Below are positions 34,033-43,330 of a stretch of DNA of 58,703 bases, in pieces. Both the position numbers and the translations under genes were made by a program. The notes beneath the pieces are model-generated. The model had not been told where the DNA came from. It made no database searches and saw only the letters and a list, made by a program, of their open reading frames with translations. Location: the NCBI RefSeq assembly GCF_030143255.1, contig NZ_JARJNR010000013.1, positions 1 through 58,703 on the forward strand, in the 5' to 3' direction. The number at the start of each line of letters is the position of its first letter. The first letter of the stretch is position 1. Origin of the DNA: Frigidibacter sp. SD6-1. GTDB lineage: Bacteria; Pseudomonadota; Alphaproteobacteria; Rhodobacterales; Rhodobacteraceae.

Positions 34033-34713
34033 TCAGAGTTTTTCCTGCGTCTGCAGAAAGCTGATGAGCGAGCGGCTGGCGCCAAGGATATGGGCGCGGG
34101 TGAGGGCAGCGGCCTCGTCCGCATCGCGCGCCATTGCAGCACGCAGGATGCCTTCATGCTCCTGCCGCGCGCGTGCGATTCCATGGGTCAGGACAAGCTG
34201 GGCCCGGAGATAGCGCGCGATCTTGTCGAGCGCCTTCGACACGACCTGCAAATGGTAGGGCCGCCCGCAGTCCTTGTAGAGCGTATAGTGGAACAGCCGG
34301 TTCAACTGCGCCCATCTCGCGCTGTCGGGCTCGGCGGCGAAAGCCTCGGCAAAAGCCTTTGCCTCGGCCAGCGTACGGTCGCTGATACCACTCACCGCAT
34401 GGCGGATCACCTCGCCCTCGACGAGCGCGCGGAATTCGAACATCTCGGCAATCTCTTCGAGCGAGAGCGAGGAGACGACCGCGCCCTTGTGGCGCTGGGT
34501 CGTGACAAGACCCTGTTCCTCAAGCCGCGCCAGCGCCTCGCGCACCGGGATGCGGCTGACGTTGAAAAGGCTCGCGATATGGTCTTGTCGAAGGGTCTCG
34601 CCGTCCTTCAGCTCGCCCTCGACTATGGCTTCGCGCAGCGCCTCGAAGATCACATCGGCCGGGGATGGCATGCTGCCCAGATTGGTGGCCTTGAGCTTCA
34701 GCGCCATCATCAT
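34033..34713 (-). CDS. GntR-family regulator, FCD (FadR) subfamily
   Basis: The start is placed at 34713 (MMMALKLKAT), giving 226 residues, the family norm. An in-frame ATG at 34770 would add 19 residues, but it has no ribosome binding site and lies inside an operator-like palindrome. The winged helix-turn-helix includes IASLFNVSRIPVREALARLEEQGLV near 46-70 and the FCD ligand domain fills 90-215. It is divergent from the hydroxyproline uptake and degradation genes and most likely controls them with a hydroxyproline-related ligand. Confidence 0.88.
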   Translation of the reverse strand: MMMALKLKATNLGSMPSPADVIFEALREAIVEGELKDGETLRQDHIASLFNVSRIPVREALARLEEQGLVTTQRHKGAVVSSLSLEEIAEMFEFRALVEGEVIRHAVSGISDRTLAEAKAFAEAFAAEPDSARWAQLNRLFHYTLYKDCGRPYHLQVVSKALDKIARYLRAQLVLTHGIARARQEHEGILRAAMARDADEAAALTRAHILGASRSLISFLQTQEKL

Positions 34714-34742
34714 TTGCTCACGAAAAACTGCCTCGGTTGCAT
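34710..34742 (-). CDS. Possible 10-residue leader peptide upstream of the GntR gene
   Basis: An ATG at 34742 sits 8 nt after a strong GGAGG and encodes MQPRQFFVSK, whose TGA stop overlaps the ATGATGATG start cluster of the GntR gene. The only good ribosome binding site in this region serves this short frame. It could couple translation of the regulator. A chance frame remains possible. Confidence 0.3.
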   Translation of the reverse strand: MQPRQFFVSK

Positions 34743-34759
34743 CGATAGAACCTCCGAAT

Positions 34760-34812
34760 GTGGATTGCATCCACTTTCTTCGGGATAAAGTCTATTGTAA
34801 ATTGGATCCAAT
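34760..34812. promoter_or_regulatory. GntR operators in the divergent hydroxyproline-locus promoter
   Basis: Two palindromes share a TGGAT/ATCCA core: GTGGATTGCATCCAC (34760-34774) and ATTGGATCCAAT (34801-34812). FCD-type GntR proteins bind sites of this form. Promoter-like boxes overlap them in both directions (TTGTAA at 34795 rightward; TTGGAT leading to TTATCC leftward). Confidence 0.6.
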
Positions 34813-34876
34813 ATCCAGTAGAACTCTTGCATCGCGATTCCCCGGGGGGGAGCGCGTTCCGACAGGAGGGAACTCA

Positions 34877-35683
34877 ATGAAAAAGACATATCTTGCCACC
34901 GTCAGCCTTGCCGCGATGCTTGCCGCAGGTGCTGCGCAGGCCGACAAGCTTGACGATATCATCGCCTCGGGCACGCTGCGCTGTGCGGTCGTTCTCGACT
35001 TCCCGCCGATGGGGTCGCGCGATGCCGACAACAATCCGGTGGGCTTCGACGTCGATTATTGCAACGACCTTGCCGCAGCACTTGGCGTGACGCCGGAATA
35101 TGTGGAAACCCCGTTCCCCGACCGTATTCCCGCGCTCGTCTCGGGCCGCGCCGATGTGGGCGTCGCCTCGACCTCTGACACGCTGGAACGGGCCAAGACC
35201 ATCGGCTTTTCCATCCCCTATTTCGCCTTCACCAACGTCGTGCTGACCCGCGAAGGCGCGGGCGTCGACAATTTCGAAGGCATGTCGGGCCATGTGGTCG
35301 GTTCGGTCGCGGGCACGTTCGAAGGGATCAAGCTTGAGGAAAACATCAAGGCCTGGGGCGCGGGCGAGTTCCGTCCCTACCAGACGCAGGCCGACGTCTT
35401 CCTCGCCCTCAGCCAGGGCCAGATCGACGCGACCGTCGTGACCTCGACCGTCGCTTCCTCGATCGTTGCTTCGGGCCAGTATCCGGGGCTCAAGATCGCG
35501 GGCGATGCGCCCTATCCGATCGACTATGTCAGCCTGATCGCGCTGCGCGAAGAGCAGGGGCTGATCAACTACCTCAACCTCTTCGTGAACCAGCAGGTCC
35601 GGTCGGGCCGCTATCAGGAACTTTACGACAAATGGGTCGGCGGCACCGCGCCGGGCCTGACGATCGACGGCGTCTACCGCTAA
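34877..35683 (+). CDS. ABC transporter substrate-binding protein (polar amino acid family)
   Basis: Starting at the ATG at 34877, after AGGAGGG, the protein has 268 residues with a signal peptide cut near residue 22 (AAQA-DKL). GTLRCAVVLDFPPMGSRD and GFDVDYCNDLAAALG are type 3 binding-protein signatures, and RADVGVASTSDTLERAKT is the usual second motif. It is the first gene of the transporter-catabolic operon, so it should bind hydroxyproline or its betaine. That ligand is inferred from context. A start further upstream would run into the regulatory region. Confidence 0.92.
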   Translation: MKKTYLATVSLAAMLAAGAAQADKLDDIIASGTLRCAVVLDFPPMGSRDADNNPVGFDVDYCNDLAAALGVTPEYVETPFPDRIPALVSGRADVGVASTSDTLERAKTIGFSIPYFAFTNVVLTREGAGVDNFEGMSGHVVGSVAGTFEGIKLEENIKAWGAGEFRPYQTQADVFLALSQGQIDATVVTSTVASSIVASGQYPGLKIAGDAPYPIDYVSLIALREEQGLINYLNLFVNQQVRSGRYQELYDKWVGGTAPGLTIDGVYR

Positions 35684-35756
35684 GCCGTCGCGGGGCGCGT
35701 GCCTCCTCCCTGAGCGCGCGCCCCTCATTCGCTGATCACAGACCCGGGGGAGGGTC

Positions 35757-36422
35757 ATGTTCAACTATACGTTCCATTGGCATCAGGCGTTCCGCGCCCT
35801 GCCCGACATGATGTGGGGCGCGCTCGTCACGATCGAGGTCGCGGTCTTTTCCATGGTGCTGGGCATCGCCTTCGCGGTCCTTCTGGCGGTTGCGCGCCTG
35901 TCGTCGAACCGGCTGGCCTATGGTGCGGCAACCGTCTGGATCGAGGTCGCGCGCAATACGCCCGCGCTTTTCCAGATCTACATGGCGCATTTCGGGCTCG
36001 GGTCCTTCGGCATCCATCTCAGCCCCTGGTGGGCGCTTCTGGCCGGGATCACCTTCAACAATGCAGGCTATCTGGCCGAAACCTTCCGCGGTGCGCTGCG
36101 CGCCATCCCCGCAACCCAGACCCGCGCCGCGCGGTCGCTCGGCATGGGGCCGATCCGCGCCTTCTGGTCGGTCGTCCTGCCGCAGATGTTCCGCATCTCC
36201 TTCCCGCCGATGACGAACCAGATGGTCTGGGCGATCCTGATGACCTCGCTCGGCCTGACGGTGGGCCTCGCGACCGACCTTGCGGGCGTCACGCAGGAAC
36301 TGAACGTGCGCACCTTCCGCACCTTCGAATTCTTCGCGCTGGCGGCGGTGCTTTACTATCTGATCGCCAAGGCCGTGATGCTGGGCGCGCGACTGATCGC
36401 CTGGCGGCTTTTCCGGTACTGA
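35757..36422 (+). CDS. Amino acid ABC transporter permease 1
   Basis: The 221-residue protein has about five membrane helices of the HisM/GlnP type with VEVARNTPALFQIYMAHF near 62 and the EAA-like loop [22 protein letters not shown]. It should form a heterodimer with the next permease. The ribosome binding site is GGGGGAGGG. It starts 73 nt after the binding protein. Confidence 0.93.
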   Translation: MFNYTFHWHQAFRALPDMMWGALVTIEVAVFSMVLGIAFAVLLAVARLSSNRLAYGAATVWIEVARNTPALFQIYMAHFGLGSFGIHLSPWWALLAGITFNNAGYLAETFRGALRAIPATQTRAARSLGMGPIRAFWSVVLPQMFRISFPPMTNQMVWAILMTSLGLTVGLATDLAGVTQELNVRTFRTFEFFALAAVLYYLIAKAVMLGARLIAWRLFRY

Positions 36423-36432
36423 GGGGGCAAAG

Positions 36433-37086
36433 ATGTTCGATACCGCATTGACCCTCAAAGACCTGATGTTCCTCGCGAAGGGCGCCGGGATCACACTCGC
36501 GATCACGGCAATCGCGGTTCTCTTCGGCACCGCTCTCGGCGTGGTGTTCGGCACGATCAAGGCCCAGGTCTCGGCCCTTGCAGCCGCGCCCCTGACCTTT
36601 GTCCTCGACATCCTGCGCTCGGTGCCCTTGCTGATCCAGCTGATCCTCGCCAATGCCTTCCAGTCGATCGCCGGTTTCGGCTGGTCGCCCTTCACCGTCG
36701 CCTGCGTGATGCTGTCGCTCTACACCTCGGCCTATTGTACCGAGATCGTGCGCGGCGGCATTGACGCGGTTCCCGCCGTCACCCGACGCGCCGCGCGGTC
36801 GCTCGGCATGAGCTGGGGCCAGGACATGGCCAACGTGACCCTGCCGATGGCGATGCGCGTGGCGCTGCCCGGCTGGATCGGGCTGGCGCTTGGGGTGATG
36901 AAGGACACGGCCCTTGTCCTCTGGCTGGGGATCATCGAACTGCTTCGGTCGTCGCAGATCCTTGTGACGCGCCTGCAGGAGCCGCTCTTCATCCTCCTGA
37001 TCACCGGCGCGATCTATTTCCTCATTTCCTTCCCGATCGCCCGGATGGGCGGGCGGCTTGAAGCACGGTGGCGCGAGAATGATTGA
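36433..37086 (+). CDS. Amino acid ABC transporter permease 2
   Basis: The 217-residue partner permease has [19 protein letters not shown] near 57 and the EAA loop [22 protein letters not shown]. It begins 10 nt after permease 1 and overlaps the ATPase gene by 8 nt, showing one operon. Confidence 0.93.
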   Translation: MFDTALTLKDLMFLAKGAGITLAITAIAVLFGTALGVVFGTIKAQVSALAAAPLTFVLDILRSVPLLIQLILANAFQSIAGFGWSPFTVACVMLSLYTSAYCTEIVRGGIDAVPAVTRRAARSLGMSWGQDMANVTLPMAMRVALPGWIGLALGVMKDTALVLWLGIIELLRSSQILVTRLQEPLFILLITGAIYFLISFPIARMGGRLEARWREND

Positions 37087-37801
37087 GATTGAGAATGTCC
37101 GGAAATCCTTCGGGGCCCTTGAGGTTCTGAAAGGCGTGTCGATGACGGTCGAGAAGGGCGAGGTGGTCACCGTGATCGGCGGCTCGGGGTCCGGCAAGTC
37201 GACGCTCCTGACCTGCATCAACGGGCTGGAGGCGATACAGGGCGGCAAGATCACCGTGGACGGCACGGTCGTGCACGACCCCAGGACCGACCTGAACAAG
37301 CTCCGCCAGAAGATCGGCATCGTCTTCCAGCAGTTCAACGCCTTCCCGCATTTGACGGTTCTGGAAAACGTCACGCTTGCCCCCCGCAAGGTCCTGGGGA
37401 TGAGCCGCGAGGCGGCAGACGAGATCGCGGTGAAGCAGCTGTCGCATGTGGGGCTCGCCGACAAGCTCTCCGTCTACCCCTCGCGCCTCTCCGGCGGTCA
37501 GCAGCAGCGCATGGCGATCGCGCGGGCGCTGGCGATGTCGCCCGACTACATGCTGTTTGACGAGGTCACATCGGCCCTGGACCCCCAGCTGGTGGGCGAG
37601 GTGCTGGATACGCTGCGGCTTCTGGCATCCGAAGGCATGACGATGATTTGCGTCACGCACGAGATGCGGTTCGCGCGCGAGGTCTCGGATCGTGTTGCCT
37701 TCTTCCGCGAGGGGCTTATTCATGAGATCGGCACGCCCGCCCAGATTTTCGAGGCGCCCGAGAAACCGGAAACCGCGGCTTTCCTCAAAGTCGCGCACTG
37801 A
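37079..37801 (+). CDS. Amino acid ABC transporter ATP-binding protein
   Basis: The start is the ATG at 37079 ([12 protein letters not shown]), which overlaps the permease gene by 8 nt. The product has 240 residues. Walker A is GGSGSGKST (34-42), the Q loop is FQQFNAFP, the signature LSGGQQQR (137-144), Walker B YMLFDE (157-162), and the H loop VTHEMRFA. It powers uptake through the two permeases. An earlier start would overlap the permease further and lacks family support. Confidence 0.94.
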   Translation: MIEIENVRKSFGALEVLKGVSMTVEKGEVVTVIGGSGSGKSTLLTCINGLEAIQGGKITVDGTVVHDPRTDLNKLRQKIGIVFQQFNAFPHLTVLENVTLAPRKVLGMSREAADEIAVKQLSHVGLADKLSVYPSRLSGGQQQRMAIARALAMSPDYMLFDEVTSALDPQLVGEVLDTLRLLASEGMTMICVTHEMRFAREVSDRVAFFREGLIHEIGTPAQIFEAPEKPETAAFLKVAH

Positions 37802-37827
37802 GACGAAACGTAAGGAGTTCTGAGAGA

Positions 37828-38727
37828 ATGTGGACGGGAATGATGCCCGCCGTGACCACCAAGTTCACGGCTGATGGAGAATTGGACCGCGCCGAGATGG
37901 AGCGCTGCTTCGGCCTGCAGATCGACGCGGGCAATGCGGGCCTGATCACCTGCGGGACGCTGGGCGAGGGCAACATGCTCAGCCCCGACGAGCGGCTGGA
38001 GGTGCTGAAGATCGCCAAGTCGGTCACCGGCAAGAAGCCAGCGCTCCTGACGATTTCCGAGGCGGGTACGCGCGAGGCCTGTGCGCTGGCAGCTCGCGCC
38101 GCGAAGGCCGGGGCGGACGGGCTGATGGTCGTACCCTCGCCGATCTACCATACCAACCGGGCCGAGACGATCGCGAACCTCAACGCCATCGCGAACGCGG
38201 GCGGCCTGCCCGTCATGATCTATTCCAACCGCGTCGGCTACCGTGTCGATGTGACGCCCGAGATGATGGTGGAACTGGCCGAAAACCCGCTGATGGTGGC
38301 GATCAAGGAAAGCTCCGACGACATCCGCCGCTGCACGGAAATCTTCAACACCGTGGGCGACCGGTTCAAGGTGCTGACCGGGGTAGACAACCTTGGGCTT
38401 GAGGCGATCCTGATGGGCTGCGATGGCTGGGTGTCGGGCGTCTCCATCGCCTTCCCCAAGGAAAATCAGGCGATCTATGACCTCGCGAAGGCAGGCCGCG
38501 TGGCCGAGGCGCGCGAGATCTACCGCTGGTTCCGCCCGCTTCTCGACCTCGATGTCTCGACCTTCCTCGTCCAGCAGATCAAGCTCGCCGAAGCCATCGC
38601 CATCGGTTCGACCGAACATGTCCGCGCGCCGCGCCAGCCGCTGGTCGGCGAGCATCGGGCGCGGGTCGAAAAGCTGGTGCGCGAGCGCATCGCCTGCCGT
38701 CCGGCACTGCCGAAACTGGCGGCGTAA
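37828..38727 (+). CDS. DapA-family lyase, probable pyrroline-4-hydroxy-2-carboxylate deaminase
   Basis: The 299-residue TIM-barrel protein has the Schiff-base Lys160 (MVAIKESS), the catalytic Tyr132 (MIYSNR) and the TCGTLGEG loop (41-48) of the dihydrodipicolinate synthase family. In hydroxyproline catabolism a family member deaminates and dehydrates delta1-pyrroline-4-hydroxy-2-carboxylate to 2-oxoglutarate semialdehyde. The neighbouring epimerase, FAD dehydrogenase and semialdehyde dehydrogenase supply exactly the flanking steps, so this assignment is preferred over lysine biosynthesis or sialate lyase. Confidence 0.82.
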   Translation: MWTGMMPAVTTKFTADGELDRAEMERCFGLQIDAGNAGLITCGTLGEGNMLSPDERLEVLKIAKSVTGKKPALLTISEAGTREACALAARAAKAGADGLMVVPSPIYHTNRAETIANLNAIANAGGLPVMIYSNRVGYRVDVTPEMMVELAENPLMVAIKESSDDIRRCTEIFNTVGDRFKVLTGVDNLGLEAILMGCDGWVSGVSIAFPKENQAIYDLAKAGRVAEAREIYRWFRPLLDLDVSTFLVQQIKLAEAIAIGSTEHVRAPRQPLVGEHRARVEKLVRERIACRPALPKLAA

Positions 38728-38747
38728 CGCCCTTCGCCGACCTTGCG

Positions 38748-38837
38748 CCTCCCCTCCCCCGCGTGGGGAGGGGATGGGGGTGGGGGGCGGAGCGAAAGCC
38801 CCCTCCCCATCCCTCCCCCACAAGGGGGGAGGGGGGC
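38748..38837. repeat. G/C-tract hairpin cluster (REP-like)
   Basis: CCCCTCCCC/GGGGAGGGG (38751-38773), then ATGGGGGTGGGG pairing imperfectly with CCCCTCCCCAT, then CCCTCCCCC/GGGGGAGGG (about 38811-38833). The strand-asymmetric C- and G-runs form three stacked stem-loops between two genes of the hydroxyproline operon. This type of intergenic repeat is common in proteobacteria. Confidence 0.75.
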
Positions 38838-38889
38838 TCTGAACCGGTAGGCGTTGCGAAAGAATGGCATCGGGAATGCAGGCGTTTTG

Positions 38890-40125
38890 ATGTTTGACGT
38901 GATCGTCATCGGCGGCGGGATCATCGGGCTGACGGCCGCCTTTCGTCTTTGCGAAGCGGGCCGGAAAGTCCTGATCCTTGACCGCAAGGGCATGGCCTGC
39001 GAGGCGAGCCGCGGCAATGCCGGGGCCTTTGCCTTTGCCGATGTTGAACCGCTCGCATCCCCCGGCGTGATCTGGAAGGCACCCTTCTGGCTGATGGACC
39101 CTCTCGGGCCCCTGTCGATGCCGCTCTCCTACGCGCCGAAAATGCTGCCCTGGATGTGGCGCTTCTGGCGCGCAAGCCGGCCGGCGCCGCACGAGGCCTC
39201 GACCGCCGCGCAGGCGCGGCTGATGGAGCTGGCCAAGGCCGAGACCGACGATCTGTTCGCCACGGCCGGGCTGTCACATCACCTGCGCCGCGATGGCGCG
39301 ATCTATCTTTACGACGGCGAAGCGGCGCTGAAATCATCGCGGGGCCTGTGGGACCTGCGCGCGCGCCATGGCGTGGAATTCGAGACCGTCAGCGGCGCGC
39401 GGCTGGCCGAACTGCAACCCGGCCTGCACCCAAAATACACCCATGGTGTCTTCATCCCGGCCTGGATGACGCTCTCGGACCCTTACGAGGTCGCCTGCGC
39501 CATCGGTCAGGCGGCGCTGGCGCGTGGCGCTCAGTTCGAAAAGGGCGAGGTCGTGGACCTTTCACCCAACGGGCAGGGGGTGAGTGTCAGGCTCGCCGAC
39601 GGGCGGCGGATCAGCGCGCCGAAGGTCATCCTCGCCTGTGGCGCCTGGTCGCACAGACTGGCGGCAAAGCTGGGCGACAAGGTGCCCCTGGAAACCGAGC
39701 GCGGCTACAACACCACTCTGCCGCCGGGCGCTTTCGACCTGAAGCGCCAGCTTGTCCTGCCGCAGGACGGCTATGTCATCACGCCGCTTGCCACCGGCAT
39801 CCGCGTCGGCGGCGCGGTGGAACTGGCGGGTCTGGACCGGGCGCCCGATTTCCGCCGCTCGGAAATCCTCCTGAAAAAGGCCGAAGGCGTCATGCCGGGC
39901 CTGAAGACTGAAGGCGGCGTGCAGTGGATGGGCTTCCGCCCCTCGCTGCCCGATACGCTGCCGATCATTGGCCGCGCCCCCCGCGCGCCGAACGTGCTTT
40001 ATGCTTTCGGCCACGGCCATCTTGGCCTGACCCAGGCCGCCGCCACCGCGCGGCTTCTGACCGACATGACGCTGGGGCGGCCCCCGGCGATTGACCTCAG
40101 CCCCTACAGACCGGAAAGATTCTGA
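38890..40125 (+). CDS. FAD-dependent D-amino acid (D-hydroxyproline) dehydrogenase
   Basis: Starting at the ATG at 38890 (MFDVIVIGGGIIG) the protein has 411 residues. The dinucleotide fold VIGGGIIGLTAAFRLCEAG is at 6-24 and the C-terminal FAD/substrate part has FRPSLPDTLPIIGRAP and FGHGHLGLTQAA, as in DadA-type enzymes. It should oxidise cis-4-hydroxy-D-proline to delta1-pyrroline-4-hydroxy-2-carboxylate, passing electrons to the respiratory chain. It is followed after 2 nt by the epimerase gene. Confidence 0.87.
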   Translation: MFDVIVIGGGIIGLTAAFRLCEAGRKVLILDRKGMACEASRGNAGAFAFADVEPLASPGVIWKAPFWLMDPLGPLSMPLSYAPKMLPWMWRFWRASRPAPHEASTAAQARLMELAKAETDDLFATAGLSHHLRRDGAIYLYDGEAALKSSRGLWDLRARHGVEFETVSGARLAELQPGLHPKYTHGVFIPAWMTLSDPYEVACAIGQAALARGAQFEKGEVVDLSPNGQGVSVRLADGRRISAPKVILACGAWSHRLAAKLGDKVPLETERGYNTTLPPGAFDLKRQLVLPQDGYVITPLATGIRVGGAVELAGLDRAPDFRRSEILLKKAEGVMPGLKTEGGVQWMGFRPSLPDTLPIIGRAPRAPNVLYAFGHGHLGLTQAAATARLLTDMTLGRPPAIDLSPYRPERF

Positions 40126-40127
40126 CC

Positions 40128-41129
40128 ATGGCGAGCCATACGTTCTTCTGCATCGACGGCCATACCTGCGGGAACCCCGTGCGGGTCGTCGCGGGCGGCG
40201 GGCCGAATCTGCAGGGTACCACGATGCTGGAAAAGCGCGCGCACTTCCTGGCAGACTATGACTGGATCCGCCACGGGCTGATGTTCGAGCCGCGCGGGCA
40301 TGACATGATGTCGGGCTCGATCCTCTACCCGCCGACGCGCGAGGATTGCGATGTGGCGATCCTCTTCATCGAAACCTCGGGCTGCCTGCCCATGTGCGGG
40401 CACGGCACCATCGGCACGGTGACGACCGCCATTGAACGCGGGCTGGTCACCCCCAGGGTGCCCGGCGTCCTCAGGCTGGATACGCCCGCGGGGCTGGTGG
40501 TGGCGGAATACCGCCAGGAAGGCCAGTTCGTCGAGGAAGTGAAGCTGACGAACGTGCCCGCCTTCCTCCATTCCGAAGGCCTGACGGCGGAGGTCGAGGG
40601 GCTGGGCGAGGTCGTGGTCGACGTGGCCTATGGCGGCAACTTCTATGCGATCGTCGATCCGCAGAAGACTTTCCGCGACATGGCCGATCATTCGGCAGGC
40701 GACCTCTTGCGCTGGTCGCCGCTTCTGCGCCGCGCGCTGAACGACAAGTACCAGTTCCAGCATCCCGAGAAGCCCGAGATCAGGGGCCTTTCCCATATCC
40801 TCTGGACCGGCAAGCCCACACGCCCCGAGGCCACGGCGCGCAATGCGGTCTTCTACGGCGACAAGGCCATCGACCGGTCGCCCTGCGGCACTGGCACCTC
40901 GGCGCGCATCGCGCAATGGGCCGCGAAGGGCAAGCTCAAGGAAGGCGAGACCTTCACCCACGAAAGCATCATCGGGTCGATGTTCAAGGGCCAGATCGTC
41001 GGGCGGGCCGAGGTTGGCGGCAAGCCTGCCGTCATCCCCTCGATCGCCGGATGGGCACGGGTGACCGGCTACAACACGATCTTCATCGACGACCGCGACC
41101 CGTTCGCGCACGGGTTCCAGGTTTTGTAA
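40128..41129 (+). CDS. 4-hydroxyproline 2-epimerase (proline racemase family, Cys/Cys)
   Basis: The 333-residue protein has both catalytic cysteines of the family: Cys90 in PMCGHGTIG and Cys253 in [11 protein letters not shown]. The two-cysteine form epimerises trans-4-hydroxy-L-proline to cis-4-hydroxy-D-proline (or racemises proline). The context of hydroxyproline genes favours the former. It starts 2 nt after the FAD dehydrogenase. A palindromic repeat follows 8 nt after its stop. Confidence 0.88.
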   Translation: MASHTFFCIDGHTCGNPVRVVAGGGPNLQGTTMLEKRAHFLADYDWIRHGLMFEPRGHDMMSGSILYPPTREDCDVAILFIETSGCLPMCGHGTIGTVTTAIERGLVTPRVPGVLRLDTPAGLVVAEYRQEGQFVEEVKLTNVPAFLHSEGLTAEVEGLGEVVVDVAYGGNFYAIVDPQKTFRDMADHSAGDLLRWSPLLRRALNDKYQFQHPEKPEIRGLSHILWTGKPTRPEATARNAVFYGDKAIDRSPCGTGTSARIAQWAAKGKLKEGETFTHESIIGSMFKGQIVGRAEVGGKPAVIPSIAGWARVTGYNTIFIDDRDPFAHGFQVL

Positions 41130-41137
41130 GGCGGCAC

Positions 41138-41165
41138 GTAGGATGGGCAATATTGCCCATCCTAC
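41138..41165. repeat. GTAGGATGGGC palindrome, copy in hydroxyproline operon
   Basis: This 28-bp perfect palindrome is identical to the core of the copies at 16031-16058 and 21656-21683. It lies between the epimerase and the enolase-superfamily gene, 17 nt before the latter's start. Confidence 0.95.
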
Positions 41166-41182
41166 CGACAGGGGGGACGAAC

Positions 41183-42283
41183 ATGAAAATCACCGGCATC
41201 CGCGCCTATCAGGTCGACCTGCCCCTGAAGGAAGGCCGCTACAGCTGGTCGAACGGCAATTATGTCGAGGTCTTCGATGCGACCGTCGTCGCGGTCGAGA
41301 CCGACGAAGGCATCACCGGCTGGGGCGAATGCTGCCCCTTGGGCTCCGCCTATCTGCCGGCCTATGCGCTGGGCGTCCGCTCGGGTCTGGCGGAAATCGC
41401 GCCCAAGGTCATCGGGCTTGACCCGCGCGACCTCGGGGTCCTCAACCGCCACATGGACGCCGTCCTGCGCGGCCATCCCTATATCAAGGCCGCAATCGAC
41501 GTGGCCTGCTGGGACATTCTCGGCAAGGCCTCGGGTCTGCCCTGCTACCAGCTTCTGGGGGGCAAGGCACAGCAAGACATCAGGCTCTACAGGGCGATCT
41601 CCCAGATCGAACCCGAGGCGATGGCGGCAAATGTCGCGGGCTACCGGGCCGAAGGCTACACGAAATTCCAGCTCAAGGTCGGCGCCGACGCCGACAGCGA
41701 CATCGCCCGCATCCGCGCCTGCCGGTCGATCCTGCAGCCGACTGACATCCTCGTCGCCGACGCCAACACCGGCTGGACGATGCACGAGGCGGCGCGCGTG
41801 GTGAATGCCGTCCGCGACCTCGACGTCTATATCGAACAGCCCTCGCCCAGCTACGAGGAATGCCTCGCCACCCGGCGCCGGTCGTCTTTGCCCTTCATCC
41901 TCGACGAAAACATCGGCTCGGTCGGCGACCTCATGCGCGGGATCGCGGACGGGGCGATGGATGTGATCAACCTGAAGATCTCGAAGGTCGGCGGCCTGAC
42001 AAAGGCCCGCCAGATGCGCGATCTGTGCATCGCGGCGGGCATCCCGATGACCATCGAAGACACCTGGGGCGGCGATATCGTCACCGCGACCATCGCCCAT
42101 CTCGCGCAATCGACGCCCGAGGAATTCTGCTTCTCGGCCACCGATTTCAACTCCTACGGCACGAAAGACATCGCCAGCGGCGCGCCGAAACGGGTGAAGG
42201 GCTGCATGCGCGCCTCCGACGCGCCGGGCCTCGGGGTCGAGCCGATCATGGCGGCGCTCGGCGCACCGGTGCTGGAGGTCTGA
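41183..42283 (+). CDS. Enolase-superfamily (mandelate racemase-like) enzyme of the hydroxyproline locus
   Basis: Starting at the ATG at 41183, after GGGGGGACG, the protein has 366 residues. The N-terminal capping domain is followed by a barrel with Lys165 (KFQLKVG), metal ligands Asp193 (VADANTGW), Glu218 (YIEQP) and Asp241/Glu242 (ILDEN), and Lys265 (NLKISKVGG). The Lys/Lys pair allows racemisation, epimerisation or dehydration. In hydroxyproline loci the known activities are hydroxyproline-betaine 2-epimerase (HpbD) and cis-3-hydroxy-L-proline dehydratase. Sequence alone does not separate them here. Confidence 0.78.
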   Translation: MKITGIRAYQVDLPLKEGRYSWSNGNYVEVFDATVVAVETDEGITGWGECCPLGSAYLPAYALGVRSGLAEIAPKVIGLDPRDLGVLNRHMDAVLRGHPYIKAAIDVACWDILGKASGLPCYQLLGGKAQQDIRLYRAISQIEPEAMAANVAGYRAEGYTKFQLKVGADADSDIARIRACRSILQPTDILVADANTGWTMHEAARVVNAVRDLDVYIEQPSPSYEECLATRRRSSLPFILDENIGSVGDLMRGIADGAMDVINLKISKVGGLTKARQMRDLCIAAGIPMTIEDTWGGDIVTATIAHLAQSTPEEFCFSATDFNSYGTKDIASGAPKRVKGCMRASDAPGLGVEPIMAALGAPVLEV

Positions 42284-42284
42284 G

Positions 42285-43313
42285 ATGCGCACGAAGGGCG
42301 TGATCCATGTGGTGGGCTGCCATGCCGAAGGCGAGGTGGGCGACGTGATCGTCGGCGGCGTCGCCCCGCCACCGGGCGACACGATCTGGGACCAGTCGCG
42401 CTGGATCGCCGCCGACAATGGCTTGCGCGATTTCGTCCTGAACGAACCGCGCGGCGGGGTCTTCCGGCATGTGAACCTTCTGGTGCCGCCGAAAGACCCG
42501 CGCGCTGTCACCGGCTGGATCATCATGGAGCCCGTCCATACGCCGCCCATGTCGGGGTCGAACTCGATCTGCGTCGCGACCGTGCTGCTGGATACCGGGA
42601 TCGTGCCGATGACCGAACCCGAAACGCGCTTCTGCATGGAAGCGCCGGGGGGGCTTGTCGAGGTCGCCGCCACCTGCCGCGATGGCAAGGCCGAGCGCAT
42701 CCGGGTGACGAATGTGCCAAGCTTCGCGGCAAGGCTGGGTGCGGCGCTGGAGGTCGAAGGTCTGGGCACGCTGAACGTCGACACCGCCTATGGCGGGGAC
42801 AGTTTCGTTCTGGTCGATGCGGCGGCCTGCGGCTTCGCGCTCGACCCGTCCGAGGCGCGGGATCTGTCCGAGACAGGCATGAAGATCCGCAAGGCCGCGA
42901 CCGAACAACTGGGCTTCCACCACCCGACCAACCCCGACTGGACGCATATCTCCTTCTGCCAGTTCACCCACCCGGTCGCGGTGGTGAACGGCGTGAAGAC
43001 CGGGCGCAATACGGTCGCCATCGAGCCCGGCAAGCTCGACCGCTCGCCCACCGGCACCGGCTGTTCGGCGCGGATGGCGGTTCTTCATGCGAAGGGCGAA
43101 CTGAAGGTGGGCGAGGCCTTTACCGGCATCTCTATCATCGGATCGGAATTCCACTGCCGCCTCGAACGCGAGACCGACCTGAACGGCACCCCGGCCATTG
43201 TCCCCTCGATTTCCGGGCGGGGCTGGATCACTGAAATCAAGCAACTGGTCTGCGATCCCGCAGACCCCTGGCCGCGCGGCTACCGGGTGGGCGACACCTG
43301 GCCCATGCGGTGA
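42285..43313 (+). CDS. Proline racemase-family protein with Ser/Thr active site (3-hydroxyproline dehydratase-like)
   Basis: The 342-residue protein has the proline racemase fold but lacks both catalytic cysteines. The first site is Ser90 ([10 protein letters not shown]) and the second Thr256 ([11 protein letters not shown]). A Thr at the second site marks trans-3-hydroxy-L-proline dehydratases, which normally keep Cys at the first site. The Ser/Thr pair is thus unusual. It begins 1 nt after the enolase-superfamily gene, which suggests paired action on 3-hydroxyproline isomers. No pyrroline-2-carboxylate reductase is visible nearby to take the product. Confidence 0.8.
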   Translation: MRTKGVIHVVGCHAEGEVGDVIVGGVAPPPGDTIWDQSRWIAADNGLRDFVLNEPRGGVFRHVNLLVPPKDPRAVTGWIIMEPVHTPPMSGSNSICVATVLLDTGIVPMTEPETRFCMEAPGGLVEVAATCRDGKAERIRVTNVPSFAARLGAALEVEGLGTLNVDTAYGGDSFVLVDAAACGFALDPSEARDLSETGMKIRKAATEQLGFHHPTNPDWTHISFCQFTHPVAVVNGVKTGRNTVAIEPGKLDRSPTGTGCSARMAVLHAKGELKVGEAFTGISIIGSEFHCRLERETDLNGTPAIVPSISGRGWITEIKQLVCDPADPWPRGYRVGDTWPMR

Positions 43314-43330
43314 CTATGGAAGGAAAAGAC

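Noticed and set aside
34770-34772. Upstream ATG as the GntR gene start.
   Set aside because: It has no ribosome binding site, lies within an operator-like palindrome, and adds 19 residues not needed by the winged-helix domain.
38748-38837. Considered as a CRISPR-like array because of repeated C/G tracts.
   Set aside because: There are no constant-length repeats with unique spacers. The structure is three G/C stem-loops.
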